Below, in pieces: positions 53,391-61,943 of a DNA stretch of 64,000 nt. The translations under genes and the position numbers were made by a program. The DNA is from Bacillota bacterium (GTDB taxonomy: Bacteria > Bacillota > Clostridia > Acetivibrionales > JAEXSP01), in assembly GCA_023453795.1 (NCBI GenBank), contig JAEXSP010000019.1, positions 310,001 through 374,000 of the forward strand. The letters run 5' to 3'. Positions within the stretch are counted from its first letter, which is position 1. Each line of letters opens with the position of its first letter. The notes under the pieces were generated by a model that was not told where the DNA came from, searched no databases, and was given only the letters and a program-made list of their open reading frames with translations.

Positions 53391-53910
53391 ATAAAACCTC
53401 CTTTACATAATTACTAAACCTTAAAAATACAGGAAAAAAGAGAAACATCAGTAAGACATTGAACTGGTTTAATATTAAGAAGTGCTGAGCTTGCTTTGAC
53501 CTAAAGTCTAAATTGACGAATGCTCCTTCCTGAAATTATTAGCTATACACTGACCCTCCTTTCAACATGAATTTGCATCAGCATCGCCGGATAGCGGTAT
53601 TTATGCAATTTATCAGGCAGCTAAAAATTGTCGTAAGGCTGATTAGAACTTAAGTGATTATTATGAAGTGGTTTATTAATTAATAAGGCATTCTTCAAAT
53701 CCTTTACTCCTGTGATTATACCCGCAATTGGTATTAAATCAGATGCAAAATTGCCTATCGCCTGAATTCCAGGCTTGTTGTAATAGAATATCGCAACCTT
53801 TTATGGCATAATATGTACATAATATTCCAAATATTTCATCATGCATTCATTCTAATATACCTTTATGGTAAAGTAAATACAATTTTGTTATAATTAAACA
53901 TACAGTAATA
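53391..53910. other. Long intergenic region upstream of the M6 protease
   Basis: No supported gene is seen on either strand. It contains a GCCTG-AATTC-CAGGC hairpin near 53762-53777 and, on the minus strand, a strong ribosome-binding site (AAGGAGGG) followed only by very short frames. The long leader (up to 500 bases) could hold regulatory RNA for the protease, but no known riboswitch was recognised. Confidence 0.45.
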
Positions 53911-53945
53911 AAGGAGCTGTTGCAATTAGTTTGCAATAGCTCCTT
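53911..53945 (-). terminator. Terminator of rluB (long stem, possibly bidirectional)
   Basis: AAGGAGCTGTTGCAA (53911-53925) pairs with TTGCAATAGCTCCTT (53931-53945), a 15-bp stem with one G-U/A-C imperfection. U-runs occur on both sides (plus CTTTTTAT, minus CTTTATTA). It lies 34 bases past the rluB stop. Confidence 0.8.
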
Positions 53946-53978
53946 TTTATTTGTTTTGTTTAGAATTTTTATAAGGGA

Positions 53979-54686
53979 TTAAAAGAAAGATTTAAGTTCA
54001 TGCTCCGTCAAAAATCTCCACTTTCCTTCCTGAAGATCTCCGAGTTTTAAATTTCCGATTGCAATTCTTTTCAGCTTTCTTACCGGATGCCCGATCACAT
54101 CGCACATTAACCTGACCTGTCTGTTTTTGCCTTCATGTATTGTTATTTCAACCAGAGAAGCTTTTTCTCCTTTTTCAATTACCCTCAACTTTGAAGGTGC
54201 GGTAATATAGTCTTTAATTTTCAGTCCTTTTTCAAACCTTGATATTTCATCCTGCGTAGGCATTCCTTCTATTTCTGCAGAATAAACCTTTGTATGTTCA
54301 TGCTTGGGATGTGTTATTTGATATGTAAAATCACCGTCGTTTGTGAGTATTAAGAGTCCTGATGTATCATAATCAAGTCTCCCTACGGGATAAACCCTTT
54401 CATGGATTTCTTTCAGAAGGTCAATAACTGTCGGCCTGCTGAATTGATCCTTGACTGTTGTCACATAGCCTGTCGGCTTATTCAGCATTATATAGACCTT
54501 TTTTTCTTCTTGAAGCACCTTTCTGCCGGATACTTCTATATTGTCGGAGCCCTTTATCTTAAAACCCATTTCTGTTACGGTATTTCCATTAACCTTTACC
54601 AAGCCTTGCCTGATAATCTCTTCAGCTTTTCTCCTTGAAGAAATTCCTGCCTGGGCCAGAAACTTCTGAAGCCTCATTTCCTCCAT
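53979..54686 (-). CDS. rluB: RluB/RsuA family rRNA pseudouridine synthase
   Basis: This 235-residue protein has an N-terminal S4 RNA-binding domain (MRLQKFLAQAGISSRRKAEEII) and a catalytic domain with the aspartate motif VYPVGRLDYDTSGLLILTNDG. The later motif EGKNRQVRLMCDVIGHPV is also present. It isomerises uridine in 23S rRNA. A second ATG three codons in (MRLQKF) lies just after GGAGGAA and may be the true start. It sits next to ytfJ, as in many Clostridia. Confidence 0.92.
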   Translation of the reverse strand: MEEMRLQKFLAQAGISSRRKAEEIIRQGLVKVNGNTVTEMGFKIKGSDNIEVSGRKVLQEEKKVYIMLNKPTGYVTTVKDQFSRPTVIDLLKEIHERVYPVGRLDYDTSGLLILTNDGDFTYQITHPKHEHTKVYSAEIEGMPTQDEISRFEKGLKIKDYITAPSKLRVIEKGEKASLVEITIHEGKNRQVRLMCDVIGHPVRKLKRIAIGNLKLGDLQEGKWRFLTEHELKSFF

Positions 54687-54758
54687 CAGTATAATGTCCT
54701 TTCTGCCTTATTAAACTAATTATTAATCATTACAGCAAATTATGCAAGGCAGAAAAAT

Positions 54759-54792
54759 AAAATCTCGAGGACATCATAGTCCTCTCGATTTT
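54759..54792 (-). terminator. Terminator between ytfJ and rluB
   Basis: AAAATC (54759-54764) pairs with GATTTT (54787-54792), and GAGGAC pairs with GTCCTC inside it, separated by a 2-base internal mismatch. It has A/T-rich flanks on both strands. It lies about 55 bases past the ytfJ stop. Confidence 0.6.
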
Positions 54793-54848
54793 GAACACAT
54801 GCTTTGGCATGTACCACTAAAAAAAGTGGGGTATGTATCATATCCCAC

Positions 54849-55325
54849 TTATTCGTTTTCAATTTCCCTTACTACTTTTCCGACTCCGTCTCCCGTTTTA
54901 ACTTCCTTCTTGACGGTTATCTTTTTTCTTATACTTTCATTGATTTTATCAACTATTTCAGGTACCATATCCAGAACCTTCTCAAACGATGAGTTTACAT
55001 TCACCGGTAAAAGCTTTATCTGTTCCTGTCCGACTACCATAAAGGCTACAGGATTGATGCTTACTCCGGCACCGCTGCCGCCTGCAAAAGGATATTTTAT
55101 TGAACTCTGTCCTTCTTCGTAATCGTCGCTTTCTCCCGATTCTTTTGAAGCGGGACTGTACTCGCCTCCGCCTGCCGCAAAACCAAAGGATACCCTCGAT
55201 ATTGGAATTATTACGGTACCGTCGGGAGCTTCAACTGCATCTCCCACGATTGTATTAACGTCCACCATCTCCTTAATGCTCTGCATAGCAGTTGTCATCA
55301 AGCCTTGAATAGGATGTTCAGCCAA
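54849..55325 (-). CDS. ytfJ: YtfJ/GerW family sporulation protein
   Basis: This 158-residue protein shows the family core MTTAMQSIKEMVDVNTIVGDAVEAPDGTVIIPISRVSFGFAAGGGEY and GGSGAGVSINPVAFMVV. It also has a variable acidic insert (ESGESDDYEEGQ) and a Lys-rich tail. GerW is needed for normal spore germination in Bacillus. The start is TTG with GGCGGTGA upstream, one base after the DUF2953 stop, so the two are coupled. Confidence 0.93.
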   Translation of the reverse strand: MAEHPIQGLMTTAMQSIKEMVDVNTIVGDAVEAPDGTVIIPISRVSFGFAAGGGEYSPASKESGESDDYEEGQSSIKYPFAGGSGAGVSINPVAFMVVGQEQIKLLPVNVNSSFEKVLDMVPEIVDKINESIRKKITVKKEVKTGDGVGKVVREIENE

Positions 55326-55326
55326 A

Positions 55327-55953
55327 TTAAATCACCGCCTTTTCTTTTTGCTTTTTTAATTTTTGCTTTTTTACTTTTCTCTTTTTTATTTTCTTTTTTA
55401 AATTGTGAAGGTACAATTTTATTACCACTACTATAATATTTACAATTTTTATATTAAATATACAATGGAGTTCTACTCGAAACTTTAACTGATTGAAATC
55501 AGTCTTCACATCAACATGCTTTTTGCAGGTTTTGAAGGTATTTATCACATATGACGTAAAAGCCCCGACAGCCGCCCAGATCATTCCTGAAAGAATTCCT
55601 GTATAGAAGACATCACCTGTACCGAATTCAATATCAAGGCTATAGTCTTTTAAAGTCAGCTTTTTTCTCAGAAGAATTTTAATTTTAATAATACTTCTTA
55701 CAAACTCACTAAAATTTTTAATTTTGTCTGTCAGCGCATCTATTCTTGACCTTTTTTCTATTTCTTCACTCGGCTTTTTTTTGACCGGAAGCTTAAAATC
55801 ATACTTTATCAGCCCCTTTAATGCAGTTAATCTTATACTTATATCATCGTCCAAGCCATTTAGAATATAGTCAAGGGTAATGTTCGCTCTAGCTGTATAT
55901 AAAATTATTATGATCAATACAATAATTGCAATAAAAATAACCGGAAAAAGCAT
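55327..55953 (-). CDS. DUF2953 membrane protein
   Basis: This 208-residue protein has an N-terminal membrane helix (LFPVIFIAIIVLIIIILYTA), a conserved core typical of DUF2953 (LDIEFGTGDVFYTGILSGMIWAAVGAF, HVDVKTDFNQ) and a very Lys-rich C-terminal tail. DUF2953 genes usually lie directly before ytfJ in spore formers, as here. A role in sporulation or germination is inferred from this pairing. Confidence 0.85.
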   Translation of the reverse strand: MLFPVIFIAIIVLIIIILYTARANITLDYILNGLDDDISIRLTALKGLIKYDFKLPVKKKPSEEIEKRSRIDALTDKIKNFSEFVRSIIKIKILLRKKLTLKDYSLDIEFGTGDVFYTGILSGMIWAAVGAFTSYVINTFKTCKKHVDVKTDFNQLKFRVELHCIFNIKIVNIIVVVIKLYLHNLKKKIKKRKVKKQKLKKQKEKAVI

Positions 55954-56028
55954 TAGCTACACCTCTTCCAGTTATTTTTTCCTTATTTTTCAATTATTAG
56001 ACGTAATTCTTAAATGACTTCAACGAAT

Positions 56029-56808
56029 TTATACATATTTCGGAGCAGCTCGAACTCCCCAAACGCTTATTCCTACAGCCATAATAATTGTATAGCCTAC
56101 ATATAAAAGATAAGGAATACAGCTTCCATGATTATATTCCGGGTTGATTAAATAAAGATTGAAAAATAAATTGCCTGTAAAATGCCAGATAGAAGCAGGT
56201 ATCACATTTCCATCTGATTTGTATGTCACCCAGTAATATCCGTAACTGTCAGCGATGCATCCAAGCACAAACAGTAATAAGGGTGCCGATGTTGTTCCCA
56301 GCAGAAACAGGTGATAGTGCCATAAAGCCCATATTACGCCAATAAGTAAGGGTGTAATATAGTGACCGAAAAACTTATTGAGCCGGGCCTGTAAAAATCC
56401 TCTCCAACCGACCTCTTCCGCGATCAAGGCCCAAACTATAATTATCAGCTTCTTAGTACCTATTCCGGTTATTTGAGAAGCATCCTGGATAAATTTATAT
56501 GACGTTAGCTTTGTTAGTGTAAGAACAACAATCGGAAGCACTGCAGCCAGAATAATATATTTTATTTTTATATTATCGAAATAACACCTTTTAATAAAAT
56601 GTCTACACTCATTTCCGCCATCTAGAATTGCTATTGTCAGAAATGCCGAGATTGTTGGTGTTGCAGCCTGAATTCCAAATAGAATAAAGCTCTGTAAACC
56701 TGTTTGAAAAATGCTGAGATTTTGGTTTAAAAGCAAGCATATCAGCGGCAGTACAAATGCCAATACTAAATACAAGACAATTGAAGTCTTAATATTATGC
56801 TCCTTCAC
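56029..56808 (-). CDS. CPBP family intramembrane metalloprotease
   Basis: This 259-residue protein with about seven hydrophobic segments shows the three CPBP/Abi motifs: EEVGWRGFLQARL (glutamates and Arg, about residue 131), ALWHYHLFLLG (His), and a C-terminal IPASIWHFTGNLFFN. Members process membrane-bound substrates or protect against self-made bacteriocins; no bacteriocin gene is nearby. The start is GTG, with GGGGG upstream. Confidence 0.88.
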   Translation of the reverse strand: MKEHNIKTSIVLYLVLAFVLPLICLLLNQNLSIFQTGLQSFILFGIQAATPTISAFLTIAILDGGNECRHFIKRCYFDNIKIKYIILAAVLPIVVLTLTKLTSYKFIQDASQITGIGTKKLIIIVWALIAEEVGWRGFLQARLNKFFGHYITPLLIGVIWALWHYHLFLLGTTSAPLLLFVLGCIADSYGYYWVTYKSDGNVIPASIWHFTGNLFFNLYLINPEYNHGSCIPYLLYVGYTIIMAVGISVWGVRAAPKYV

Positions 56809-56940
56809 TCCTTTACCCCCAAATCCTCCGCGTTTTAAAATGTTATATCAACTATAAAGCTCTCACGAAAATCATTGTCTCATTCCAGCCCTCGAACAGC
56901 GGCTCGATATTATTCATGTCTTTTTTAGTCAAAAGGTACA

Positions 56941-57600
56941 TCAACATTGCCTAACTTTTAGAATTTCCTTAATGTCTTCTACCGTTTCTGCAATAAAATC
57001 CGCACCGGCATTCTCAAGTTCAATTCTATCTCCATAGCCGAACAGAACACCTATTGAATCAATTCCAGACTCTTCTGCACCAACAATATCGTACTCCCTG
57101 TCGCCGATCATTATTGCCTTCGACAGATCTGTAATATCTGCACTTTCGATTGCATACCTGATGACGTCAGTCTTTCTTACTCTTGATCCGTCAAGATTGC
57201 TGCCGCAGATAAAAGAGAAGTATTTTTCGATTTTGAAATGCTCAAGAATTTGTCTTGCAAACACTTCCGGCTTGGAAGTTGCAACAATCAATATGAGACC
57301 TTTGCCTTTCAAGGTTTTAAGCAGTTCATCCATGCCGTCATAAACCAAATTTTCAAAGATGCCTTTATCTCTGTAATATTCCCGATAGTATTCCACAGCT
57401 TTTTGGGCTTCTTCCTTTGAAAAGCCGTAATAGTTTTGGAAAGAATCCCATAATGGCGGACCTATGAACTTATACAGTTCAGTTCTATTGCTCACATTTA
57501 TGCCGAATTTTTCAAGAGCATACATTACAGAATTTGTTATGCCTGTTGCAGGATCGGTAAGTGTACCGTCAAGATCAAACAATATGTATTTATATTTCAT
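56941..57600 (-). CDS. HAD-superfamily phosphatase, phosphoglycolate phosphatase-like
   Basis: This 219-residue hydrolase has HAD motif I ILFDLDGTLTDPATG, motif II VATSKPE, motif III Lys in RKTDVI and motif IV MIGDREYDIVGAEESGIDSIGV. A C1 helical cap is present at about 15-85. Substrates in this group include phosphoglycolate, pyrophosphate and nucleotides; the specific one is not evident. It is monocistronic. Confidence 0.88.
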   Translation of the reverse strand: MKYKYILFDLDGTLTDPATGITNSVMYALEKFGINVSNRTELYKFIGPPLWDSFQNYYGFSKEEAQKAVEYYREYYRDKGIFENLVYDGMDELLKTLKGKGLILIVATSKPEVFARQILEHFKIEKYFSFICGSNLDGSRVRKTDVIRYAIESADITDLSKAIMIGDREYDIVGAEESGIDSIGVLFGYGDRIELENAGADFIAETVEDIKEILKVRQC

Positions 57601-57858
57601 GTTATTAGTCCTATCAATTTTAATTTATTATAATAGTACAATTCATAACATAATGTGTCAATTATAATGAAGGAATAATTTAAATATAATGATAAAAGCC
57701 TGATAATCAGCATATATATAAGTTGAATTAAATAATTTGTGCGAAAGCGAGCAAAATATCCAATGATTCTGGGGATTTTTGCGACTTTTGAGTACATAAA
57801 TCATTTTCAACTTATATCACGCTGGTTACCAGGCGTAATCTTTAATAATCGGCTATTT

Positions 57859-58014
57859 TTAGGATTTCTTTGATGTATATTTTCTTTTCATATCCTTTAA
57901 TTCCTTTTCAGTATACGTGACTGAGCTGTTGATGTATTGTTGGGAACGATATGCATCCTTTACTACAAGAGTCTTTTTCTTTAACTCTGAAGGTTCTTTA
58001 AATGCTTTTACCAT
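57859..58014 (-). CDS. Small basic hypothetical protein (51 residues)
   Basis: A 51-codon frame starts at an ATG with GGAGG 8 bases upstream and ends TAA. The protein MVKAFKEPSELKKKTLVVKD... is Lys-rich (about 12 Lys), soluble, and predicted helical at the C-terminus (TEKELKDMKRKY). No family was recognised. It follows ridA by about 75 bases with no clear terminator between, so it could be the last gene of that operon. The sequence after it can form a small hairpin (57819-57839). Confidence 0.65.
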   Translation of the reverse strand: MVKAFKEPSELKKKTLVVKDAYRSQQYINSSVTYTEKELKDMKRKYTSKKS

Positions 58015-58090
58015 ATTACTCGCCTCCGTAAATGTTTAATATAATATTTTTCCCCATCATACCGTTTCACAATTCAGCTCAAGAAAACAA

Positions 58091-58492
58091 TTATTCAGCT
58101 GAACCGATAACGGCGTCAATCTCAATTTCAATAAGTTGTGACGGCCTGTTCAGAGCAGCAATACCAACCAGAGTGCACAAAGGCTTTACCGGCTTGAAAA
58201 TCTCGGAATAAGCTTTTATGTATTCTTTTGACCTGTTCATGTCTGTGGCATACATTTTTACTCGTATAACCTCTTCTTTTTTCCCTCCGGCCTGCTCGAT
58301 GAATTTTACCATTTTGTCCAGTATATATTTTGTTTGAGCATACCCGTCATTTTCTCCGTATACAGTACCGTCAGGCTGCACAGAAGTAGTTCCTCCTACA
58401 TAAATAAAAGGTCCTGTCTTTACTACCCTGCTGTATCCTGCTGATTCCTCAAGTGGTGCTCCCGATGAATAATTGGTTCTTTTCAAATCCAT
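58091..58492 (-). CDS. RidA family enamine/imine deaminase
   Basis: This 133-residue protein has the RidA/YjgF fold pattern: AGYSRVVKTGPFIYVGGTTS, a central helix QTKYILDKMVKFIEQAGG, and VIRVKMYATDMNRS. The C-terminal IEIEIDAVIGS replaces the classical IEIEAIA end. RidA hydrolyses reactive imines released by amino-acid oxidases and PLP enzymes. Its place directly after a D-amino-acid-oxidase-like dehydrogenase suggests it clears that enzyme's imine product. Whether the substrate-binding Arg is conserved was not settled. Confidence 0.88.
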   Translation of the reverse strand: MDLKRTNYSSGAPLEESAGYSRVVKTGPFIYVGGTTSVQPDGTVYGENDGYAQTKYILDKMVKFIEQAGGKKEEVIRVKMYATDMNRSKEYIKAYSEIFKPVKPLCTLVGIAALNRPSQLIEIEIDAVIGSAE

Positions 58493-58520
58493 AATGATTT
58501 CCTCCTTATTTTATGTTAAT

Positions 58521-59642
58521 TTAAATTCTTGGCTTGAACCTGTCATATCTGAGGGAATCCAAAGGTATCGAGGTCTCACCCTTTACGACTAATTCAGATA
58601 TAACCTTACCGACTGCTGGTGATATTCCGTAACCATGGCCGCTGAAGCCGCAGGCCAGTACAAGGCCCGGAGCCTCATCCACCCTGCCTAATGCAGGTAC
58701 ATGATCGCACATTTCATCAACAAACCCTGCCCAGGTTCTTATGATATTGGCTTTTGCAAGGGACGGTATATACCCCAGTATTCCTCTGCTGATCGAAGGG
58801 GCTGTATAGCTTTTTGTTACGGGATTCATTTTCTCATACTCATAGTTTTCATACCCCGATGAACCCCCAAAAACAAATGAGCCATGCTTAGTCTGGTGTC
58901 CGTAAAAATCGGCTGCCGCTGTCCCCAGCATTTGATTGAACATCTCCGGCTGAGCCTCGGTAATCAATGCCTCCAGCAACACCTTCTGCATAGGTATGTC
59001 TATCCCTGCGGTATTGGCCAAAGGACGTGAATTCACTCCGCAGGCAAGGATAACTGTTTCCCCTGTGTAGGAATTTCTGTCGGTTTTGACTCCGACAACC
59101 CTTCCTTTTTTTATAATAAGCGACAAAGCACTTTCTCCCGTTATAAATAAAGCTCCCAATTGTCTTGCCCTTTTATAAAATGCAAGTGTTGTCTTCATAG
59201 GATTTCCGTGCCCGTCTGTCGGACAGTAGCTGGCGCCTATTACTTCCTCGGATATGTAAGGACACGCCTCACGTACTTCTTCCCCCGAGATCATTCTAAG
59301 CTCCAGGCCTGCTGAGTTTCCCTGTTCTACAAGCTTTTTAAGGAATTTAAGATGCTCCTCGGTCTTACCCATCCGGAAATTTCCGCCCTGACAGTACTCC
59401 ACATCCGTCCCCAGCTCTTCGGATAAAGTCGGCCAAAGATTTTTTACTCCATACATGGCAAGAGGCAGTTCCCGCGGATCTCTTGCAGACTGTCTTATGC
59501 CGCCGCCGTTTCGGCTTGAACCCCCGCAGCCTATTTCATCCTTTTCTATTAAAATCGTACTTACTCCGTCTTTAGAAAGGTTATAGGCGATCGCACAACC
59601 TATGACACCTCCGCCGACAATGATAACTTCAGAATTTTTCAT
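58521..59642 (-). CDS. FAD-dependent DAO-family oxidoreductase (HcnC/sarcosine oxidase beta-like)
   Basis: This 373-residue flavoprotein has an N-terminal Rossmann motif (VIIVGGGVIGCAIAYNLSKDGVSTILIEKDEIG) and SSRNGGGIRQSARDP. Substrate-domain motifs are CPTDGHGNP and FGGSSGYE, and the C-terminal FAD motif is LACGFSGHGYGISPAVGKVISEL. It resembles the catalytic subunit of HcnABC, proline or N-methyl-amino-acid dehydrogenases. With the two iron-sulfur subunits and the large flavoprotein upstream it should form an alpha-beta-gamma complex oxidising a secondary or alpha-amino acid. The substrate is unknown. Confidence 0.88.
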   Translation of the reverse strand: MKNSEVIIVGGGVIGCAIAYNLSKDGVSTILIEKDEIGCGGSSRNGGGIRQSARDPRELPLAMYGVKNLWPTLSEELGTDVEYCQGGNFRMGKTEEHLKFLKKLVEQGNSAGLELRMISGEEVREACPYISEEVIGASYCPTDGHGNPMKTTLAFYKRARQLGALFITGESALSLIIKKGRVVGVKTDRNSYTGETVILACGVNSRPLANTAGIDIPMQKVLLEALITEAQPEMFNQMLGTAAADFYGHQTKHGSFVFGGSSGYENYEYEKMNPVTKSYTAPSISRGILGYIPSLAKANIIRTWAGFVDEMCDHVPALGRVDEAPGLVLACGFSGHGYGISPAVGKVISELVVKGETSIPLDSLRYDRFKPRI

Positions 59643-59658
59643 AATAGCATCCTCCCTG

Positions 59659-59979
59659 TCACTTCATGCCGTCATTTGCAAATATCTCCATGGAAACAGG
59701 CCTTGCAGGTGCTCTTGACTCAGATAGCTCAACCTCTGCCGGACTTACTCCAAGTTCTCTCGCAATGATTCCTCTAACAAGGCGGCTGCAGTTTTGCCCC
59801 TGGCATAATCCCATTCCGGTTCTTAAATAGCGTTTTACCTCGTTCATTGTTCGCATTCCGTCATATATTGCTTTTCTGATTTCTCCCTTTGTGATTTCCT
59901 CACACCTGCATATGATTACCGAATCGTCCGGCTGGCTCACAAATTCTGAGTCGGACAGCATTCTATCAAAATTTTTCAT
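59659..59979 (-). CDS. BFD-like [2Fe-2S] protein, dehydrogenase small subunit
   Basis: This 106-residue protein carries the BFD-type cluster motif: ICRCEE (Cys-X-Cys) about residue 24, and GLCQGQNC (Cys-X4-Cys) about residue 60. The intervening helix contains TKGEIRKAIYDGMRTMNEVKRYLRTGMG. In HcnABC-like and octopine/nopaline-oxidase-like complexes this domain bridges electron flow between flavins; it is often fused to the large subunit but separate here. It lies 16 bases upstream of the DAO gene. Confidence 0.85.
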   Translation of the reverse strand: MKNFDRMLSDSEFVSQPDDSVIICRCEEITKGEIRKAIYDGMRTMNEVKRYLRTGMGLCQGQNCSRLVRGIIARELGVSPAEVELSESRAPARPVSMEIFANDGMK

Positions 59980-60018
59980 TAAATCCCCTCCTATTAAGAC
60001 AGAACAATGCTTCTTATA

Positions 60019-61611
60019 TTAATACGGCTTGAAAAATCTGGCCTTCATAGACCATTCCAAGGGAACCTTCATGGTAAGTACAGCAGTCTCATCACTGGCC
60101 TTAGTCAATTTTACACTGATGACCTCAGCCTCTCCTATCGCCTTTCCGGACCTGTCCGTGGCAGTTCCGAGAGTACCTGTGTCCGGCAGGGGATAAAATT
60201 CATAAGGTATGGATACTGCAGCATAACCGGGTTCATAGCTTTCATTAACAAGAAAGATCGCCTGTCCCGAGCAAGACACCACACACATTCCGCAGCCTGT
60301 ACATTCTATTGAATCATCTATCGCAGGCAGTCTGGTAATAGTCTCTCCCACTTTGATACAGCCCTTCTTGCAGGCATCCTGGCATGGATTGCACGGAATA
60401 TTCTGTGTACATTCTATTACCGGTACAATTCCCTTTTTACGTCTTTCTTCCGACGGCACTCCAGGATAATGGTTTACTTCAACGTCAGCAACATAGCCCT
60501 TTGCCAGAAGGGTTTCAGATATCCTGTATCCCTCATCTGTCTGTGTTATATCTGTCCTTCTCTTGTTTTTGTGTCCGAACATACCCTCTCTTAATTGAGA
60601 CAATGAATGCCTGTAAGTCTCACAGCGGCCTGTAAAATCATTACCTTCAATGTAGCCGAGGAAATTACACGCTGCTGCACCTACAATCCTGCCTTGAATC
60701 ATGGCTGAACTTGCTTCTTCGATTCCGGCAACATCACCTGCCGCATATATTCCCGGAATCGATGTTTCTCCGAATTCATTACAAACCGGGACAAACCCGC
60801 CCTTTGAAGGGTTTTCCTCCATTACGCAGCCGGCCATTTTCAAAAGCTGAGACATCGGCGAAAGTCCGACTGCCAAACAAATAGTATCTACTTCAATGTA
60901 TTTCTCGCTTCCCGGAACAGGCTTCCAGTTTTTGTCCACCTCAACAACCGTTGCCCCTTCAACCTTTTCTTTGCCGTGTGCTTCCTTTATTGTATGCGAA
61001 AGGTAAAACGGAACACCAATCCTTGCGATTTTTGAAGCATGCACACCATAGCCTCCGACTCGGGGCGCCGCATCAACCAGCGCCTCAAGGCTGCATCCTG
61101 CCTGAAGCAGCTGGTAGCCTACCACAAGGCCTACATTTCCAGATCCGACCATAAGCACCTTATTTCCGGGCTGAATACCGTGTATGTTCATCATGGTCTG
61201 GGCTGCGCCCGCACCTATAACACCCGGCAATGTCCAGCCTTTGAAAGGCACCATGTTTTCGGAGGCTCCTGTTGCTACCACAATAGAATTTCCTCTTACG
61301 TGTTCTATCCGGTCGTTTATCATTACCGTAATTTCTCTGTTTTCATATAAGCCTATGACAGTTGCCTGCAGGACAACTTCTACTCCAAGGTCTTCCGCTT
61401 CCTTAAGCAGTTTTTCTCCTATTTTGAAGCCTCTTTCCTTGGCTCTGTGCTCCTTTGAACCAAAAAACTTATGAATTTGCTTGAACAATTGACCTCCCGG
61501 TCTTGCATTCTCATCATATACTATGACCTTCATCCCTGCTGCTGCCGCTTCTATTGCAGCAGAAAGTCCGGCAGGCCCCGCACCGATAACAATCAACTCA
61601 TATCTTTTCAT
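60019..61611 (-). CDS. FAD/NAD(P)-binding iron-sulfur oxidoreductase (HcnB-like large subunit)
   Basis: This 530-residue protein opens with ELIVIGAGPAGLSAAIEAAAAG (FAD). It has GGQLFKQIHKFFG, VVATGASENMVPFKGWTLPGV and a second dinucleotide fold VLMVGSGNVGLVVGYQLL. The late FAD motif is IPGIYAAGDVAGIEEAS. The C-terminus (about 420-475) has cysteine clusters CTQNIPCNPCQDACKKGC and CTGCGMCVVSC for one or two [4Fe-4S] centres, not present in simple HcnB. This suggests electrons pass to ferredoxin or NAD(P) rather than O2, fitting an anaerobe. Confidence 0.88.
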   Translation of the reverse strand: MKRYELIVIGAGPAGLSAAIEAAAAGMKVIVYDENARPGGQLFKQIHKFFGSKEHRAKERGFKIGEKLLKEAEDLGVEVVLQATVIGLYENREITVMINDRIEHVRGNSIVVATGASENMVPFKGWTLPGVIGAGAAQTMMNIHGIQPGNKVLMVGSGNVGLVVGYQLLQAGCSLEALVDAAPRVGGYGVHASKIARIGVPFYLSHTIKEAHGKEKVEGATVVEVDKNWKPVPGSEKYIEVDTICLAVGLSPMSQLLKMAGCVMEENPSKGGFVPVCNEFGETSIPGIYAAGDVAGIEEASSAMIQGRIVGAAACNFLGYIEGNDFTGRCETYRHSLSQLREGMFGHKNKRRTDITQTDEGYRISETLLAKGYVADVEVNHYPGVPSEERRKKGIVPVIECTQNIPCNPCQDACKKGCIKVGETITRLPAIDDSIECTGCGMCVVSCSGQAIFLVNESYEPGYAAVSIPYEFYPLPDTGTLGTATDRSGKAIGEAEVISVKLTKASDETAVLTMKVPLEWSMKARFFKPY

Positions 61612-61622
61612 AAATCTTCATC

Positions 61623-61931
61623 CTATCTCTTTTTTGATACTCCATATTGAGTTTCAACCTTCATTCCTTCCTCCAGAAGAGTCACACATGTTCTTACATT
61701 CGGCTTTCCGTCAACAATCATTACGCAGTCGGTACAGCGCCCTATCGCACAGAACATGCCTCTCGGCTCGGAATTTTTGGAAGTGTACCTATGGATCATA
61801 ACTCCGTTTGCTTTCAGTGCTACTGCAATAGGCTCACCCTCATAGCCCTCCATCGTTTTGCCGTCAAACTCGAATTTAACGGGTCTGCCCTTTTCAAATT
61901 TTTTCAGAATTGGATGTTCCTCTATTCTCAT
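61623..61931 (-). CDS. [2Fe-2S] ferredoxin-like subunit (HcnA / sarcosine oxidase alpha N-terminal type)
   Basis: This 102-residue protein has the Fer2_4 pattern: VKFEFDGKTMEGYEGEPIAVALKANGV, then cluster cysteines in GMFCAIGRCTDCVMIVDG and VRTCVTLLEEG. The ATG giving MRIEEHP is chosen because AAAGG lies 9 bases upstream; ATGs at 61940 and 61937 are too close to it. It lies between the FMN glutamate-synthase-like gene and the large flavoprotein, all co-directional with short gaps. Confidence 0.87.
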   Translation of the reverse strand: MRIEEHPILKKFEKGRPVKFEFDGKTMEGYEGEPIAVALKANGVMIHRYTSKNSEPRGMFCAIGRCTDCVMIVDGKPNVRTCVTLLEEGMKVETQYGVSKKR

Positions 61932-61943
61932 GCTCATCATCCT

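Noticed and set aside
53539..53568. 9-codon frame (MLKGGSVYS) upstream of the protease
   Set aside because: Too short and without its own ribosome-binding site; kept only as part of the unassigned leader.
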